Positions 8,086-16,782 of a DNA stretch of 64,000 nt are shown here, piece after piece. How positions within the stretch are numbered: the first letter of the stretch is position 1; every line of letters begins with the position of its first letter. The notes under the pieces were generated by a model. That model was given only the letters and a program-made list of their open reading frames with translations. It was not told the origin of the DNA and ran no database searches. This DNA comes from Mesorhizobium qingshengii (GTDB lineage: Bacteria; Pseudomonadota; Alphaproteobacteria; Rhizobiales; Rhizobiaceae): contig NZ_FMXM01000013.1 of assembly GCF_900103325.1 (NCBI RefSeq), positions 62,001 through 126,000 on the forward strand, given 5' to 3'. The position numbers and the translations under genes were made by a program.

Positions 8086-9006
8086 TCAACCACCAGGCAG
8101 AGTTTGGCGGCCGGCATCGGCATGCCGCAGGAAATCGACGAAGGCGCGCACGGCCGGCGGCGTTTGGCGCTGCTTCTGGTAGCAGAGGAACCAGCCAGGA
8201 AAAGTCGCGCACCAGTCGTCCAGCAGCGGCACCAGTTTGCCGGCCTCGATCAGCGGGCGAACCAGATCTTCCGCCCAGAAGGCAATGCCGACCCCCTGCA
8301 CCGCGGCGGCAATCGCCATGTCACGGCTGGAAACGACAAGCGGACCGTTGACCGCGACCGAGAGCCATTGGCCTTCCCTGGCGAACTCCCATTTGTAGGG
8401 GCCACTGCTGCCCGGCCGGCGCCAGTTGATGCAGCGATGCTGGAGCAAATCCGCCGGTGCCGACGGTGATCCGTGGCGGGCGATGTAGTCCGGCGAGGCC
8501 ACGGCGAGTTGGCGCTGCTTGCCGCCAAGCGCCACGGCGACCATGTCGGCTTCGAGGAATTCGCCGAGTCTCGCGCCGACATCATAGCCAGCCTCGACAA
8601 TGTCGATGGCGGCATCGTCGATCGTCACGTCGAGAACGATGTCCGGCCATGCCTCGTGGAAGTGGCCGAGCACAGGCTCCAGATAGGTGGCAGCGGCAAC
8701 GCTCGGCATATGGACGCGCAAAACGCCGGCCGGCGTGTCGCGCAAGGCAACGGCATCGTCGACCGCCGCTTCCATCTCGGCCATGGCCGGCGCGAAGCGC
8801 GCTAGCAGGCGCGCGCCGGCGTCGGTCAGCGACAGGCTGCGGGTGGTGCGGTTGAGCAGCCGCAGGCCAAGCCGCGCTTCGAGCTGACGGATCGTCTGGC
8901 TGAGCGTTGATGCCGAAATCCTGAGTTCTTCGGCGGCGCGGGCAAAGCTGCCATGCGTGACAACAGTGGCAAAGGCCTTCAGTTCAGCATAGTCGCTGCC
9001 ACGCAT
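8086..9006 (-). CDS. LysR family transcriptional regulator
   Basis: The 306-residue regulator has an N-terminal winged helix-turn-helix (ELKAFATVVTHGSFARAAE, SASTLSQTIRQLEARLG) followed by a periplasmic-binding-like effector domain (from about residue 90), with the AAVQGVGIAFWAEDLV segment typical of the CrgA/AaeR-like subgroup. It is divergent from the SDR gene at 9155 across 148 bases, the usual LysR target arrangement. The inducer cannot be deduced. Confidence 0.93.
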   Translation of the reverse strand: MRGSDYAELKAFATVVTHGSFARAAEELRISASTLSQTIRQLEARLGLRLLNRTTRSLSLTDAGARLLARFAPAMAEMEAAVDDAVALRDTPAGVLRVHMPSVAAATYLEPVLGHFHEAWPDIVLDVTIDDAAIDIVEAGYDVGARLGEFLEADMVAVALGGKQRQLAVASPDYIARHGSPSAPADLLQHRCINWRRPGSSGPYKWEFAREGQWLSVAVNGPLVVSSRDMAIAAAVQGVGIAFWAEDLVRPLIEAGKLVPLLDDWCATFPGWFLCYQKQRQTPPAVRAFVDFLRHADAGRQTLPGG

Positions 9007-9154
9007 TATGCCAGATTCTCCAATGAGTGCTGTCGAATCCTATCGCATTATCGGCACGACGTCTGTCACCTAGTTTGCGGAGACGCCTCGAACGGCATCC
9101 AATCAGGATCGGTCCGGCATCATCTGAATCTCCTTCTGAGCAGGAGCCACGAAC

Positions 9155-9892
9155 ATGCGGAAACTCAACGGAAAAATCGCTCTGGTGGCCGGCGCGTCCT
9201 CAGGCATCGGCGCGGCGACCGCGCTGGCGCTGGCGGCAGAAGGAGCCACCGTGGCCATCGCGGCGCGGCGCCGGCAGCGGCTTGATGACCTGGCCATGCG
9301 CATCAGCGATGCCGGTGGCGAGGCGCTCGCCATCGAGGCCGACATTACCGACGAGGCACAAGCCACCGCCATGGTCCGGCGAGTGCTGGAAAGCCACGGT
9401 CGGCTGGACATGCTGTTCAACGTCGCTGGCGTCGGGGTCGCTGCCCCCTTCCAGAACACCACCACTCGTGAGTACCGGCAGATGGTCGACATCAACATCC
9501 TGGGTCTGCTCTACACGATCAACGCGGCACTGCCGGCGATGAAGCGGCAGGGATCAGGCCACATCGTCATCGTCTCGTCCGGCACCGGCCGCTACATCCA
9601 CCCTTCGGTGGTCTATTCCGGCACCAAGCACGCGGTGAGCGCCATGGCGGAATCGCTGCGCCGCGAAATCGGCAGGGACGGCATCCGGGTTACCGTGATC
9701 GAACCGGGCGCGGTGAGGACCGAGTTCACCGCCAACATGCGCGACGATGTGCGGTTGGCGGTCGAGCACCGGCTGGGCGACATGGAGCAACTGGAGAGCG
9801 AGGACATCGCTGCCGCGATGCTTTACGCGGTGTCGCAGCCGCCAAGAGTCAACGTCAACATCCTGACGCTCTACCCGACGCAACAGGCTTGA
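9155..9892 (+). CDS. short-chain dehydrogenase/reductase
   Basis: The 245-residue classical SDR has the NAD(P) motif GASSGIGAATALALA (residues 11-25), an NVAG-type motif (FNVAGVGVAAP), the catalytic Ser (VSSGTGRYI) and YSGTKHA (YxxxK). The Arg pair after the second strand (AARRRQRL) suggests NADP preference. GGAG lies about eight bases before the ATG. It is divergent from the LysR gene and probably regulated by it. Substrate unknown; many relatives are annotated clavulanate-dehydrogenase-like oxidoreductases. Confidence 0.92.
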   Translation: MRKLNGKIALVAGASSGIGAATALALAAEGATVAIAARRRQRLDDLAMRISDAGGEALAIEADITDEAQATAMVRRVLESHGRLDMLFNVAGVGVAAPFQNTTTREYRQMVDINILGLLYTINAALPAMKRQGSGHIVIVSSGTGRYIHPSVVYSGTKHAVSAMAESLRREIGRDGIRVTVIEPGAVRTEFTANMRDDVRLAVEHRLGDMEQLESEDIAAAMLYAVSQPPRVNVNILTLYPTQQA

Positions 9893-9946
9893 TCCGCGAT
9901 AGACGGCGAGGCGAAGATCGGGGCCTTGACCCCGATCCCGTGAGCC

Positions 9947-10465
9947 TTACGAAACGGCCTTCTCACGAACCGGCAGCTTCCAGCCCGGTCGGACGAAATG
10001 GCAGGTGTAGCCGTTGGGGTATTTCTCCAGATAGTCTTGATGCTCGGGTTCGGCTTCCCAGAAGGGACCGGCCGGCGCGACTTCGGTCACGACCTTGCCC
10101 GGCCACAGACCAGAGGCATCGACATCGGCGATGGTGTCTTCGGCAACGCGCTTCTGTTCGTCGCTGGTGTAGTAGATCGCCGAGCGATAGCTCATCCCGA
10201 CATCGTTGCCCTGGCGGTTGCGCGTCGTCGGGTCGTGGATCTGGAAAAACCGCTCCAGCAATGTGCGATAGCTTATCGTGGCCGGATCGAAATTGATCTC
10301 GATGGCTTCGGCATGGGTGCCGTGGTTGCGGTAGGTTGCGTTGGCCACATCGCCGCCACTGTAGCCGACACGGGTGGAGATGACGCCGGGATAGCGCCGT
10401 ATCAAATCCTGCATGCCCCAGAAGCAGCCGCCGGCAAGCACTGCGCGTTCGGTCGAAGTCGCCAT
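9947..10465 (-). CDS. msrA: peptide-methionine (S)-S-oxide reductase
   Basis: The 172-residue cytosolic enzyme carries the MsrA active-site motif GCFWGMQDL (catalytic Cys14) near the start, GYSGGDVANATYRNHGTHAE, and EPEHQDYLEKYPNGY near the end. It reduces methionine S-sulfoxide in proteins. ATG 10465 has AGAGGAGAC about seven bases upstream; the open frame upstream of this is not MsrA-like. An intergenic palindromic repeat lies immediately upstream (10484-10527). Confidence 0.95.
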   Translation of the reverse strand: MATSTERAVLAGGCFWGMQDLIRRYPGVISTRVGYSGGDVANATYRNHGTHAEAIEINFDPATISYRTLLERFFQIHDPTTRNRQGNDVGMSYRSAIYYTSDEQKRVAEDTIADVDASGLWPGKVVTEVAPAGPFWEAEPEHQDYLEKYPNGYTCHFVRPGWKLPVREKAVS

Positions 10466-10483
10466 ATCACGTCTCCTCTCAAG

Positions 10484-10527
10484 GCAATTCCAGGAAAAGC
10501 GTGTAGCGGTTTTCCGTCCGGAATTGC
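10484..10527. repeat. intergenic palindromic repeat, copy 1
   Basis: GCAATTCC and GGAATTGC are terminal inverted arms, with an internal ...AAAAGCGTG...CGGTTTTCCGTCC... core. The same core occurs at 52693-52756, and a longer variant at 21625-21743. It resembles the small dispersed repeats known from Mesorhizobium intergenic DNA. Confidence 0.7.
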
Positions 10528-10610
10528 GCAAAAATGAATTGGATTTCTCCATAAATGGGCATTGTCGCCGGCTTCGTCCAGTGGCCAACGTCCGACGCGG
10601 CGGGCAGCGG

Positions 10611-12206
10611 TCAATTGTCCTGATCCTCAGGCGGGGCCGGCGGATCACTTGGCAGATCGTGCGTTCCCGGGGGAATGACGACAAAGTTCATTGCCACGGG
10701 CGGCGCCTGGCGTGACCAGCCGAGCATGACGGTCTTGACCGGAAGTGCCTTGATCCATGGCATGAGCCGGCGCGGCGGCGTTTGGCTGCCCTGCCAGATC
10801 AGCAGCATGCCCTGGTCCTGCAGCCGTTTTGGCGTGATCCATGGCGCAAACCGCATGTCGAGGCCGGTAAAGATCGAGGGCTCGTCATAGGCATTCAGCC
10901 CGGCAAGCATGGCCAGCCCTGTGTCACCGCCGACGATGCCCAGCCGACCTTTGCTGGCCTCGTGCCAGACAGTTTCCGCTTCATCGGACACCAATTGCGC
11001 GGGCCAGCAAACGGGTTGCATGTGTCCGAGGACATTGCAGCTTGTCGATCGGATCGTCGCATAGGCCCCGGATACGCCGATGACGCACACGAGCGCACAG
11101 ATCGCGAGCCTGCGCATCTCGGAGATGCCGAGCCGATTGCCAAGCCAGGCAATGGCCACGATGCCGACAAGATTGTACATCGGCGCGCCCCACGCCTCCC
11201 CCGCTCCCGTGAACAGCGAGGCCACCATGACGAGAATGGCCGGTCCAAGCCCCATCCACAAGAGATAGGTGAACGCCCTCGGCTCGACTGGCGCCTCGCG
11301 CACTGACACGACCTCGTGCGGCGGTTCGCGCCGCAACAGCCCGGATATGGCGAGAACGGCAAGGAAGCCTGTCAGCCCGGCCAACTGCACGCCGATGTAG
11401 TAGAGACGGGCGCGGTGGGCCATCACCCAGTCATCGCGACCGGCGACATAGGTCAGCGGCAGGAAGTCGATGCGGTAGAGTTGGACGGCCAACGGCGCCG
11501 CGACGGCAAGGAACACGGCGAGCCCGAGCCATGGCCAAGGCGTGGCGAGCCGACCGCGTGCCCGCGTGTCCGACAACAGCCAGATCGCGCCGAACAGCAA
11601 CAGCAGACCGGTGGAAAACTTGGCGTAGAGCCCGACCCCGGACACCAGTCCCAGCACAATCCACCACCATCTGGAGCCAGTGTCGCGGGTTGCACGCCAC
11701 AAAAGCCATGAGATGGCGGCCCAGAAAGGCATCTGCGCGTAGTCGTGATTAAACTGCGGGGTGGGCCAGCCGAAGAAATAGATCGACGGCATCAAAAGCA
11801 CGGCGGCCAGAGCGCGGGTTCGCCCAAGCATGTCGCGGGCCAGCAGATAGACGAAGATGAAGGTTGCCGAAACGACGAGCTGCGAAAGCAGATATTGCGG
11901 CCAGCGGAACGACCCGGTCAGAAGATGGCTGGCCTCGAGCAACCATGCTGGAAGCTGCGGGTGCTTGTAGGTCAACAGCACCCATTCGCGTCCCCACATG
12001 AAACCCTCGACGACATCGCCAGGCGGCGCGGTGTCGACAAGTGCCGGCGCCACAGTCCAGCACAGGATCTGGGTCAGGCACAAAAGCGCGAGAACGACTT
12101 CCGGATAACGGATCAGGCTCGACCAGATCGACGACGGGTGCCGGCCACTCGCAGCAGGCAGGCCGACCGTCAGCCAGCTGTCCATGGATTCATCGATTCT
12201 CGCCAT
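10611..12206 (-). CDS. GT39/PMT-2-type membrane glycosyltransferase
   Basis: The 531-residue polytopic membrane protein has about 10-11 hydrophobic segments. The first periplasmic loop is DTAPPGDVVEGFMWGREW, followed by TYKHPQLPAWLLE. The acidic loop residues and the H-P-P/Q-L pattern are typical of ArnT/PMT_2-like glycosyltransferases that use polyprenyl-phosphate sugars. A soluble C-terminal portion ends Pro-rich (SDPPAPPEDQDN). ATG 12206 is the first start; ATG 12185 is an alternative. The acceptor (lipid A, glycan or protein) is unknown. Confidence 0.85.
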   Translation of the reverse strand: MARIDESMDSWLTVGLPAASGRHPSSIWSSLIRYPEVVLALLCLTQILCWTVAPALVDTAPPGDVVEGFMWGREWVLLTYKHPQLPAWLLEASHLLTGSFRWPQYLLSQLVVSATFIFVYLLARDMLGRTRALAAVLLMPSIYFFGWPTPQFNHDYAQMPFWAAISWLLWRATRDTGSRWWWIVLGLVSGVGLYAKFSTGLLLLFGAIWLLSDTRARGRLATPWPWLGLAVFLAVAAPLAVQLYRIDFLPLTYVAGRDDWVMAHRARLYYIGVQLAGLTGFLAVLAISGLLRREPPHEVVSVREAPVEPRAFTYLLWMGLGPAILVMVASLFTGAGEAWGAPMYNLVGIVAIAWLGNRLGISEMRRLAICALVCVIGVSGAYATIRSTSCNVLGHMQPVCWPAQLVSDEAETVWHEASKGRLGIVGGDTGLAMLAGLNAYDEPSIFTGLDMRFAPWITPKRLQDQGMLLIWQGSQTPPRRLMPWIKALPVKTVMLGWSRQAPPVAMNFVVIPPGTHDLPSDPPAPPEDQDN

Positions 12207-12358
12207 GCGGTGTGTAAATCACACCGGACCATTTTCCGAACAGCCCAGAAATCGAAACTTACGAAAATGTATACTTATATGACCATTGCAAAACCAAGAT
12301 TGAGGCGGAGTTTGTCGCTCCGATGCTGACCTCACTTCGAATACAAAGCAGAACAGCG

Positions 12359-12502
12359 ATGGAAGACGCCACCAGGCAGCCTCTCGAAAATGTCGAGCCT
12401 GCGGAACAAGCCACGCATCAGGGCGGTTCATTTCTGACCCACGACGCCTGTCATCCCAGCCACGTGCCGGGCGAGATGGCGGCGGACGTCACCTGCCTCT
12501 GA
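12359..12502 (+). CDS. possible small peptide, low support
   Basis: A 47-codon frame (MEDATRQPLENV... to ...MAADVTCL) lies in the 346-base gap between the glycosyltransferase and a membrane protein. It is acidic, with His and two Cys. There is no clear ribosome binding site, so coding is only possible. The rest of this gap (12207-12358 and 12503-12552) is AT-richer promoter-like DNA with no other signal that I can support. Confidence 0.25.
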   Translation: MEDATRQPLENVEPAEQATHQGGSFLTHDACHPSHVPGEMAADVTCL

Positions 12503-12552
12503 GCGGATCAGCCCGCCGCCCTCCAAACCTTCAAAGTTTCGCCAGGATTACA

Positions 12553-13260
12553 ATGCGCCACCACCATGCCGTCATTCACTACCGAGCGCTCGATTTCTGG
12601 ATGGCGCGTGCCGCCGTCCTCATCATCATCTGCCTGCAGCTTCTGTTCATCAACAACCTGTCATTCGGGCCACGCTGGCTGGCGCCGGCACTGGAAGCCG
12701 CCCTGTTGCTGCCCTTGTCGGTGGCAACGGCCTGGACCCAGGCTGCCACCAGAAAGGCGGTCGAGGATCACGAGTGGCATGCGATCGGCCAGTTTCGCGT
12801 CATGATCCGCAGAACGGCACTGACCATGACAGCCGTCATCAGCATCATGAATTGCGGTTCGCTGGTCCTGCTGGTGCGTGCCTTGCTGGAGGGCCATGCC
12901 GGCAGCAGCGGCACGACGCTCTTGGTCGACGCGCTCAACATCTGGGTGACCAACGTCATCGTCTTCGCCTTGTGGTTCTGGAGCACCGACCGCGGCGGAC
13001 CGCCGACCTGCGGCCTCGTCAAGCTCGCCCAGGCCGATTTCCTGTTTGCGCAGATGACACTGAACGACCGTGAGCTTCGCGACTGGCTGCCAGGTTTCGT
13101 CGACTATGCCTTCCTTGCCTTCACCAACGCGACGGCGTTTTCGCCCACCGATACCTTGCCGCTCTCCCAGCGCGCCAAGCTGCTGATGATGGCGGAGGCC
13201 ATGATCTCGCTGCTGACCATCGCGCTGGTCGCCGCCCGCGCGGTCAACATCCTGGCTTGA
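12553..13260 (+). CDS. multi-pass membrane protein, DUF1345-like end
   Basis: The 235-residue protein has about six hydrophobic segments. The C-terminal part (VDYAFLAFTNATAFSPTDTL followed by PLSQRAK and a final helix) resembles the conserved end of the DUF1345/ion-channel-like membrane family, which carries a similar Phe/Thr-rich re-entrant sequence. The start is supported by AGGA seven bases upstream. It is monocistronic, closed by the hairpin at 13333-13364. Transport or channel role is an inference. Confidence 0.75.
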   Translation: MRHHHAVIHYRALDFWMARAAVLIIICLQLLFINNLSFGPRWLAPALEAALLLPLSVATAWTQAATRKAVEDHEWHAIGQFRVMIRRTALTMTAVISIMNCGSLVLLVRALLEGHAGSSGTTLLVDALNIWVTNVIVFALWFWSTDRGGPPTCGLVKLAQADFLFAQMTLNDRELRDWLPGFVDYAFLAFTNATAFSPTDTLPLSQRAKLLMMAEAMISLLTIALVAARAVNILA

Positions 13261-13332
13261 GGCTTGCCAGGCCGGATCGCTGACGCAAGGCTCGTTGAGC
13301 GGATGGCCAGGACTGCTCGGGCCGAAACGCAA

Positions 13333-13364
13333 AATAGCCCGCCAGGCGGACCGGGCGGGCTATT
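13333..13364 (+). terminator. intrinsic terminator
   Basis: Arms AATAGCCCGCC and GGCGGGCTATT enclose a 10-base loop and are followed by GGTTGTCTT. It lies 70 bases after the membrane protein stop. Confidence 0.75.
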
Positions 13365-13544
13365 GGTTGTCTTGGAGTCTGGTCGGCTACGTCGGGATCA
13401 AGCAGGAGACGGTCGCTTTAAAGCGCGGCAATCGAAACATGCTTGGTCACGGCCAAACTCCCGGCAAAACACCCTATTCCATGCAACTGAACACGCAAGA
13501 TGGCATGCGCTGCCCGGTCCAGCCGCTTCAAGGATCATCCTGGA

Positions 13545-13886
13545 TCACTCTTCAGCAGACGGCTTGAACCTTCTCACCACGAACTCGAACAGAATATCCG
13601 AGATCCACATCGCCGATACGCCGATCAGGAAGGCAGCGGCAAGCGTGGTCGTGTCGTCGGCCGGATCAGGCATCGGCAGGCCACTCGCCTTGAAATAGGA
13701 CACGACCGGCAAGGTCAGATACGCCGCCGCCAGCGCGCCGCAGATCGGCGAGGCCACCATTTCCCGCAGCTTGTACCGGTGCCGCGATAGCGCGCGCAGA
13801 ACCCCGCCCGCAAGTCCGGCTGCGACGACAGGTCCCTTGATGCCGAGCAGGTCGAAGAAATCGTGCATCATGGCCTCCATCCGCAA
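13545..13886 (-). CDS. holin-like small membrane protein of lysis cassette
   Basis: The 113-residue protein has about three hydrophobic segments (VVAAGLAGGVLRAL, ICGALAAAYLTLPVV, TTLAAAFLIGVSAMWISDIL) and a charged C-terminus (RRFKPSAEE). This is the size and layout of class I phage holins. It overlaps the end of the Rz1-like gene by 19 bases; starts at 13886, 13880 or 13871 are possible. It is the last gene of the lysis cassette. Holin function is inferred from context. Confidence 0.65.
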   Translation of the reverse strand: MRMEAMMHDFFDLLGIKGPVVAAGLAGGVLRALSRHRYKLREMVASPICGALAAAYLTLPVVSYFKASGLPMPDPADDTTTLAAAFLIGVSAMWISDILFEFVVRRFKPSAEE

Positions 13887-14053
13887 AGCTTCTGGCCCCT
13901 TTCATTGTGAGCCAGGATCGCCGCCACCGACGCGTCGGAAAGCGTCGCCACCTCTTCCCTTGCCGGCCGAATGGGATGCTCGACCGCGCAGAACGACCCG
14001 CCAACCGTGGTGCAGCCGGCCAGCATGAGTAAAATCGCTATGACTTTGCCCAT
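13868..14053 (-). CDS. Rz1-like outer-membrane spanin lipoprotein
   Basis: The 61-residue product has a lipoprotein signal with lipobox LAGC (MGKVIAILLMLAGC), so mature Cys14 would be lipidated. The gene overlaps the end of the Rz-like gene by 16 bases in a different frame, the typical Rz/Rz1 arrangement. The mature part is short (about 48 residues) and less Pro-rich than lambda Rz1. It would pair with the inner-membrane spanin to fuse envelopes during lysis. Confidence 0.7.
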   Translation of the reverse strand: MGKVIAILLMLAGCTTVGGSFCAVEHPIRPAREEVATLSDASVAAILAHNERGQKLCGWRP

Positions 14054-14277
14054 TTGCCCAGCCTCGCCCGGTTGTCATCCGGCGCCCTGCCGGCGACGGC
14101 ATCATCGATCTTCTGGGCTTCGGTGCGGGCCGCCGCATCCGCGGCCACCTGCCTGGCTTTCTGGCTGGCCTTGCCCTTGGCGTAGGCGGTCCAGAGACCG
14201 GCGATCGCCATGAGGCCCGCGAGAAGATATGGCCAAAGCTGCTCGATGAGCGCGGTTGCGATCGGTACGAGCGACAT
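14038..14277 (-). CDS. Rz-like inner-membrane spanin
   Basis: The 79-residue protein has one N-terminal membrane segment (LLAGLMAIAGLWTAYA) followed by a charged, Ala-rich helix (KGKASQKARQVAADAAARTE) likely to form a coiled coil in the periplasm. This is the layout of i-spanins. Its ATG overlaps the preceding holin gene's stop region (GGGGAGAAGTGAG is the ribosome binding site). The downstream overlapping lipoprotein gene supports the spanin call. Confidence 0.7.
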   Translation of the reverse strand: MSLVPIATALIEQLWPYLLAGLMAIAGLWTAYAKGKASQKARQVAADAAARTEAQKIDDAVAGRAPDDNRARLGKWAKS

Positions 14278-14278
14278 C

Positions 14279-14512
14279 TCACTTCTCCCCGGCTGGTGGC
14301 GCGACCATGCCGCCCGGGCCATCGCGCAGCGCGTTGATGATGATCTTTGCAAGAGCGATGGCGCCGCTGATCTGAAGCGCGGTGCGATCGGTCAGGCCGA
14401 ACATCGTCCAGTCGAAGCCGACCAGGGCGCCACCGCAGATGATCGCGATCAGCGTGTTGAGGACATTGTGCAGCGCGTTGGTGTTGAACCATTTCATCAG
14501 AAGATGCTCCAT
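14279..14512 (-). CDS. phage-type holin
   Basis: The 77-residue protein has two hydrophobic helices (VLNTLIAIICGGALVGFDW and TALQISGAIALAKIIINAL) and short polar ends. The N-terminal segment MKWFNTNALHNVLNTL is seen in small rhizobial phage or gene-transfer-agent holin-like proteins. It overlaps the endolysin 3' end by 16 bases. Holin assignment is from size, topology and position between endolysin and spanins. Confidence 0.65.
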   Translation of the reverse strand: MEHLLMKWFNTNALHNVLNTLIAIICGGALVGFDWTMFGLTDRTALQISGAIALAKIIINALRDGPGGMVAPPAGEK

Positions 14513-15412
14513 AAAAGCTCGGTGACGTGGCGCCAGAAGGCCGCAAGCGCCGTGACGATGAGGGCGAAGACGCCAGCCGCGATAGCCGCCTTGCCGCCGG
14601 ATGATTTCGGTTTTGCCGAAGCCGCGGGCCGGACCGCCGGAGCTTCGCCGGCAGGCGAAACGGGAATTCCCGTTTCGGCAGACGGACCCGGCGCGCCCGG
14701 GGGTATCGGGGCGGGCTGTGAAGGCATTGCGGGCGCGGCAGGGTCGTGAACGACCACCGGAATGGCGGGCGGGGGAGCGGCGGGAAAAGCGATCCCCGCA
14801 CTGTCCGGCCAGACCTTAGCCGCCTTGGCCACGCCTTCTGGTCGGAGAGCCCAATCGCGCCGCCGTTCACTGCCTTGCACACACCGGCGACATCGTTCCC
14901 GTCGGCCAGCGCATTGATGTTGCGCTTGCTCCAGTAGATCGTGGCCGCCAGCAGGGCGCCGGGGAAGCCCCGCAGCAGATCCGGGTTTGCGACCACAGGC
15001 AGCCCAGTCGCGGCCTCGACCTCCTCGAAATTCTCGCGACCGGTGTTCTGAAGCAGCCCGGAACCGCGATATTTCCACCCGTCGCCGGCCCCGATATTTC
15101 CAAGCCGGCCGCCATAGACTTTTTCGGCGAGTTTCACCGGATTGTTGGCAAAGGGCCTGGCGGAGGCGCCCGTCGGAAACCGGCTCGGCCACACCTCATG
15201 CGCGCGCCGCGCCGAATAGTTCAGGTTCTCCTCGAGCATGTGAAGGCCGCTAGTCTCGACGCAGACGCGCGCGAAGAAGTGGCGCACGCGGATCGGCGTG
15301 TTGATGCCGGCCCCTGGTCGAGCAGATGAAGGTTGTCGACAATGCCGGCGATGATCGTCTTCGAGGCGTTCGGGCACAGCTGGGCGAGCGCCTCCGCAAA
15401 GGTGCGGGCCAT
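14497..15412 (-). pseudogene. GH19 endolysin gene broken by two frameshifts
   Basis: The GH19 chitinase/lysozyme fold is readable across three frames. The first frame gives MARTFAEALAQLCPN to LLDQ. The second gives GINTPIRVRHFFARVCVETSG (catalytic-type Glu in ETSG), ENLNYSARRAHEVWPSRFP, GWKYRGSGLLQNTGRENF and ICKAVNGG-like ends. The third gives AKAAKVWPDSAG, a Pro-rich linker and a C-terminal membrane helix (AAIAAGVFALIVTALAAF). The breaks lie near 15311-15319 and 14826-14832; each is repaired by adding one G to a G run. Either a real pseudogene or a homopolymer sequencing error. An intact product would be a membrane-anchored muramidase of about 305 residues. Confidence 0.8.
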
Positions 15413-15672
15413 GGGGATTCCTCTCCGCCCTCGCGGGCAGGTTGTGATGATTGAAGTTTGGTTGACGATGGTCATGGTCAGACGATCCCGTGCAAGGCGG
15501 TAGCGAAGCGGTGCCACGCGGGGTAAGGCGACTAGCAGGCAGGCAGGCAGCGATGCGCCCTGCTTTCGCGACAACTGGAATTTCAGGACCGGCGGGTGTC
15601 GGAGACGCAGGTTGGGCTACTGGTGATGCCAGCAAGCGTTTCGCCTTGCCGCGCCTTGGCCCGGCGGCATCG

Positions 15673-16074
15673 TCAGCCATCGGCTTGCCCCATGGCGCCG
15701 GCATCGCTGGCGGAGATGCCAGCCTTCGGCATCGATCTGGCCGGTTTCTTCGAGCGGGCGGATTTCTTCCTGGCCTTCCTGGCGCGCTTCGGCCTTGTCG
15801 TCCCGGCAGGCTTCGCCGCCTGGGCAGGCTTCGCCACCCGGGCAGGCTTCGCCGCGCCGGCCCTGAGGCGCGCCATGGCGAGGCCACCGGTCCCTGCTTG
15901 CGGGAAAGAGAAGCCACCAGCCGCGTCCCGCACCATGCCGATCAGCACGCCGGACGCCACCTGCTCGACGCGCCCCAGACGCGTCCGTGGCGCCGCCCCC
16001 TCGAACTCGCCAATGGCGCTGACGATCTCGCGGCCGTCATCGTCGATGATGATGGTGGCGTAGCGGTGGGGCAT
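15673..16074 (-). CDS. basic Ala/Lys/Pro-rich tail protein next to lysis cassette
   Basis: The 133-residue protein has an N-terminal globular half of about 60 residues (HRYATIIIDDDGREIVSAIG) and a C-terminal half made of AKPARVAKPAQAAKPAG repeats followed by KRARKARKKSARSKKPARS. The tail resembles histone H1/HU-extension DNA-binding tails. AAGAGAAG precedes the ATG. The 260 bases to the endolysin start hold nothing I can call. Nucleic-acid binding is inferred from composition only. Confidence 0.6.
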   Translation of the reverse strand: MPHRYATIIIDDDGREIVSAIGEFEGAAPRTRLGRVEQVASGVLIGMVRDAAGGFSFPQAGTGGLAMARLRAGAAKPARVAKPAQAAKPAGTTRPKRARKARKKSARSKKPARSMPKAGISASDAGAMGQADG

Positions 16075-16162
16075 GGTCTTCTCTTGAAGGCTTCAATACG
16101 GTTGTTCAAAGAACTTTCAGCGCTCGGCCGATTACAAGAGGCCGGCAGAAAGCGAGCCTGAT

Positions 16163-16600
16163 TTGCCTCGATATTGTCCGCTGGATGTTCATCTCGATTT
16201 CGACTGCAATCGGAGCGACCTGCTGCAATTGCGCTGGACGAATGAGGCGGTGGTCGCGGACTTCCTCATCCCCGATGACGACGATCATATGCTGCGCGTG
16301 CAATTTCGAGACGAGGTGATCGTACGCATCCTTGATGAAATGGCGCTCAGCACCGAGCATGAGAGCACGCCCAAGGAAGGACTTGTCGCGAACCACTTCG
16401 CCTATCGGGTGGAAGGCGCAGTCTTCGAGAGCACGCAGTCCGAAACCTGGCGATCGACACGGTCACCGGCGAACCACTATCGCTTCGTCACCGGCTGGGC
16501 TTGCGTGGATGTTCTATCCGCCAGCGAACCGAGCTTCGAGGTAATCAACCGGGTAAGGATTTCCGAAAGAGACGCGTCAGGCACCACACCCCAGATGTGA
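16163..16600 (+). CDS. hypothetical protein
   Basis: The 145-residue acidic soluble protein has no signal peptide. Features are VHLDFDCNRSDLLQLRWTNE, an acidic loop (IPDDDDHMLRVQFRDEVIV) and the ending NHYRFVTGWACVDVL. It reads like a beta-rich immunity-like or regulatory protein with alternating strands, but I do not recognise a family. It is divergent from the basic-tail gene at 16074 across 88 bases and is followed by the repeated ncRNA-like units. Confidence 0.6.
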   Translation: MPRYCPLDVHLDFDCNRSDLLQLRWTNEAVVADFLIPDDDDHMLRVQFRDEVIVRILDEMALSTEHESTPKEGLVANHFAYRVEGAVFESTQSETWRSTRSPANHYRFVTGWACVDVLSASEPSFEVINRVRISERDASGTTPQM

Positions 16601-16622
16601 CCACTGCAAGTGCCAGAAACAC

Positions 16623-16696
16623 AAAACCCGCCTCGGCGGCGGGTCGTTGGCGCAAATCAGCACCATGGACAAATATGTAGCATGGCTGCCCTCACC
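16623..16696 (-). ncRNA. candidate small RNA unit 1 (tandem pair)
   Basis: Read on the minus strand, the unit runs from GGTGAGGGCA (16696-16687) through the 20-base core at 16666-16647 to a hairpin (ACCCGCC / GGCGGGT, 16626-16644) followed by TTTTGTGTTT. A second copy with the same order and the same 40-base distance between conserved blocks lies at 16783-16864. Conserved blocks plus a terminator suggest a small RNA or a duplicated 3' end. Confidence 0.4.
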
Positions 16697-16782
16697 CAGT
16701 CAACGATTTTTTAGGAAAAAATTCCTTCTCCATTTTTCCGGCCAAGAGGTGACCGGCATCGCTGAAGGGTGGCGGGAAAACA

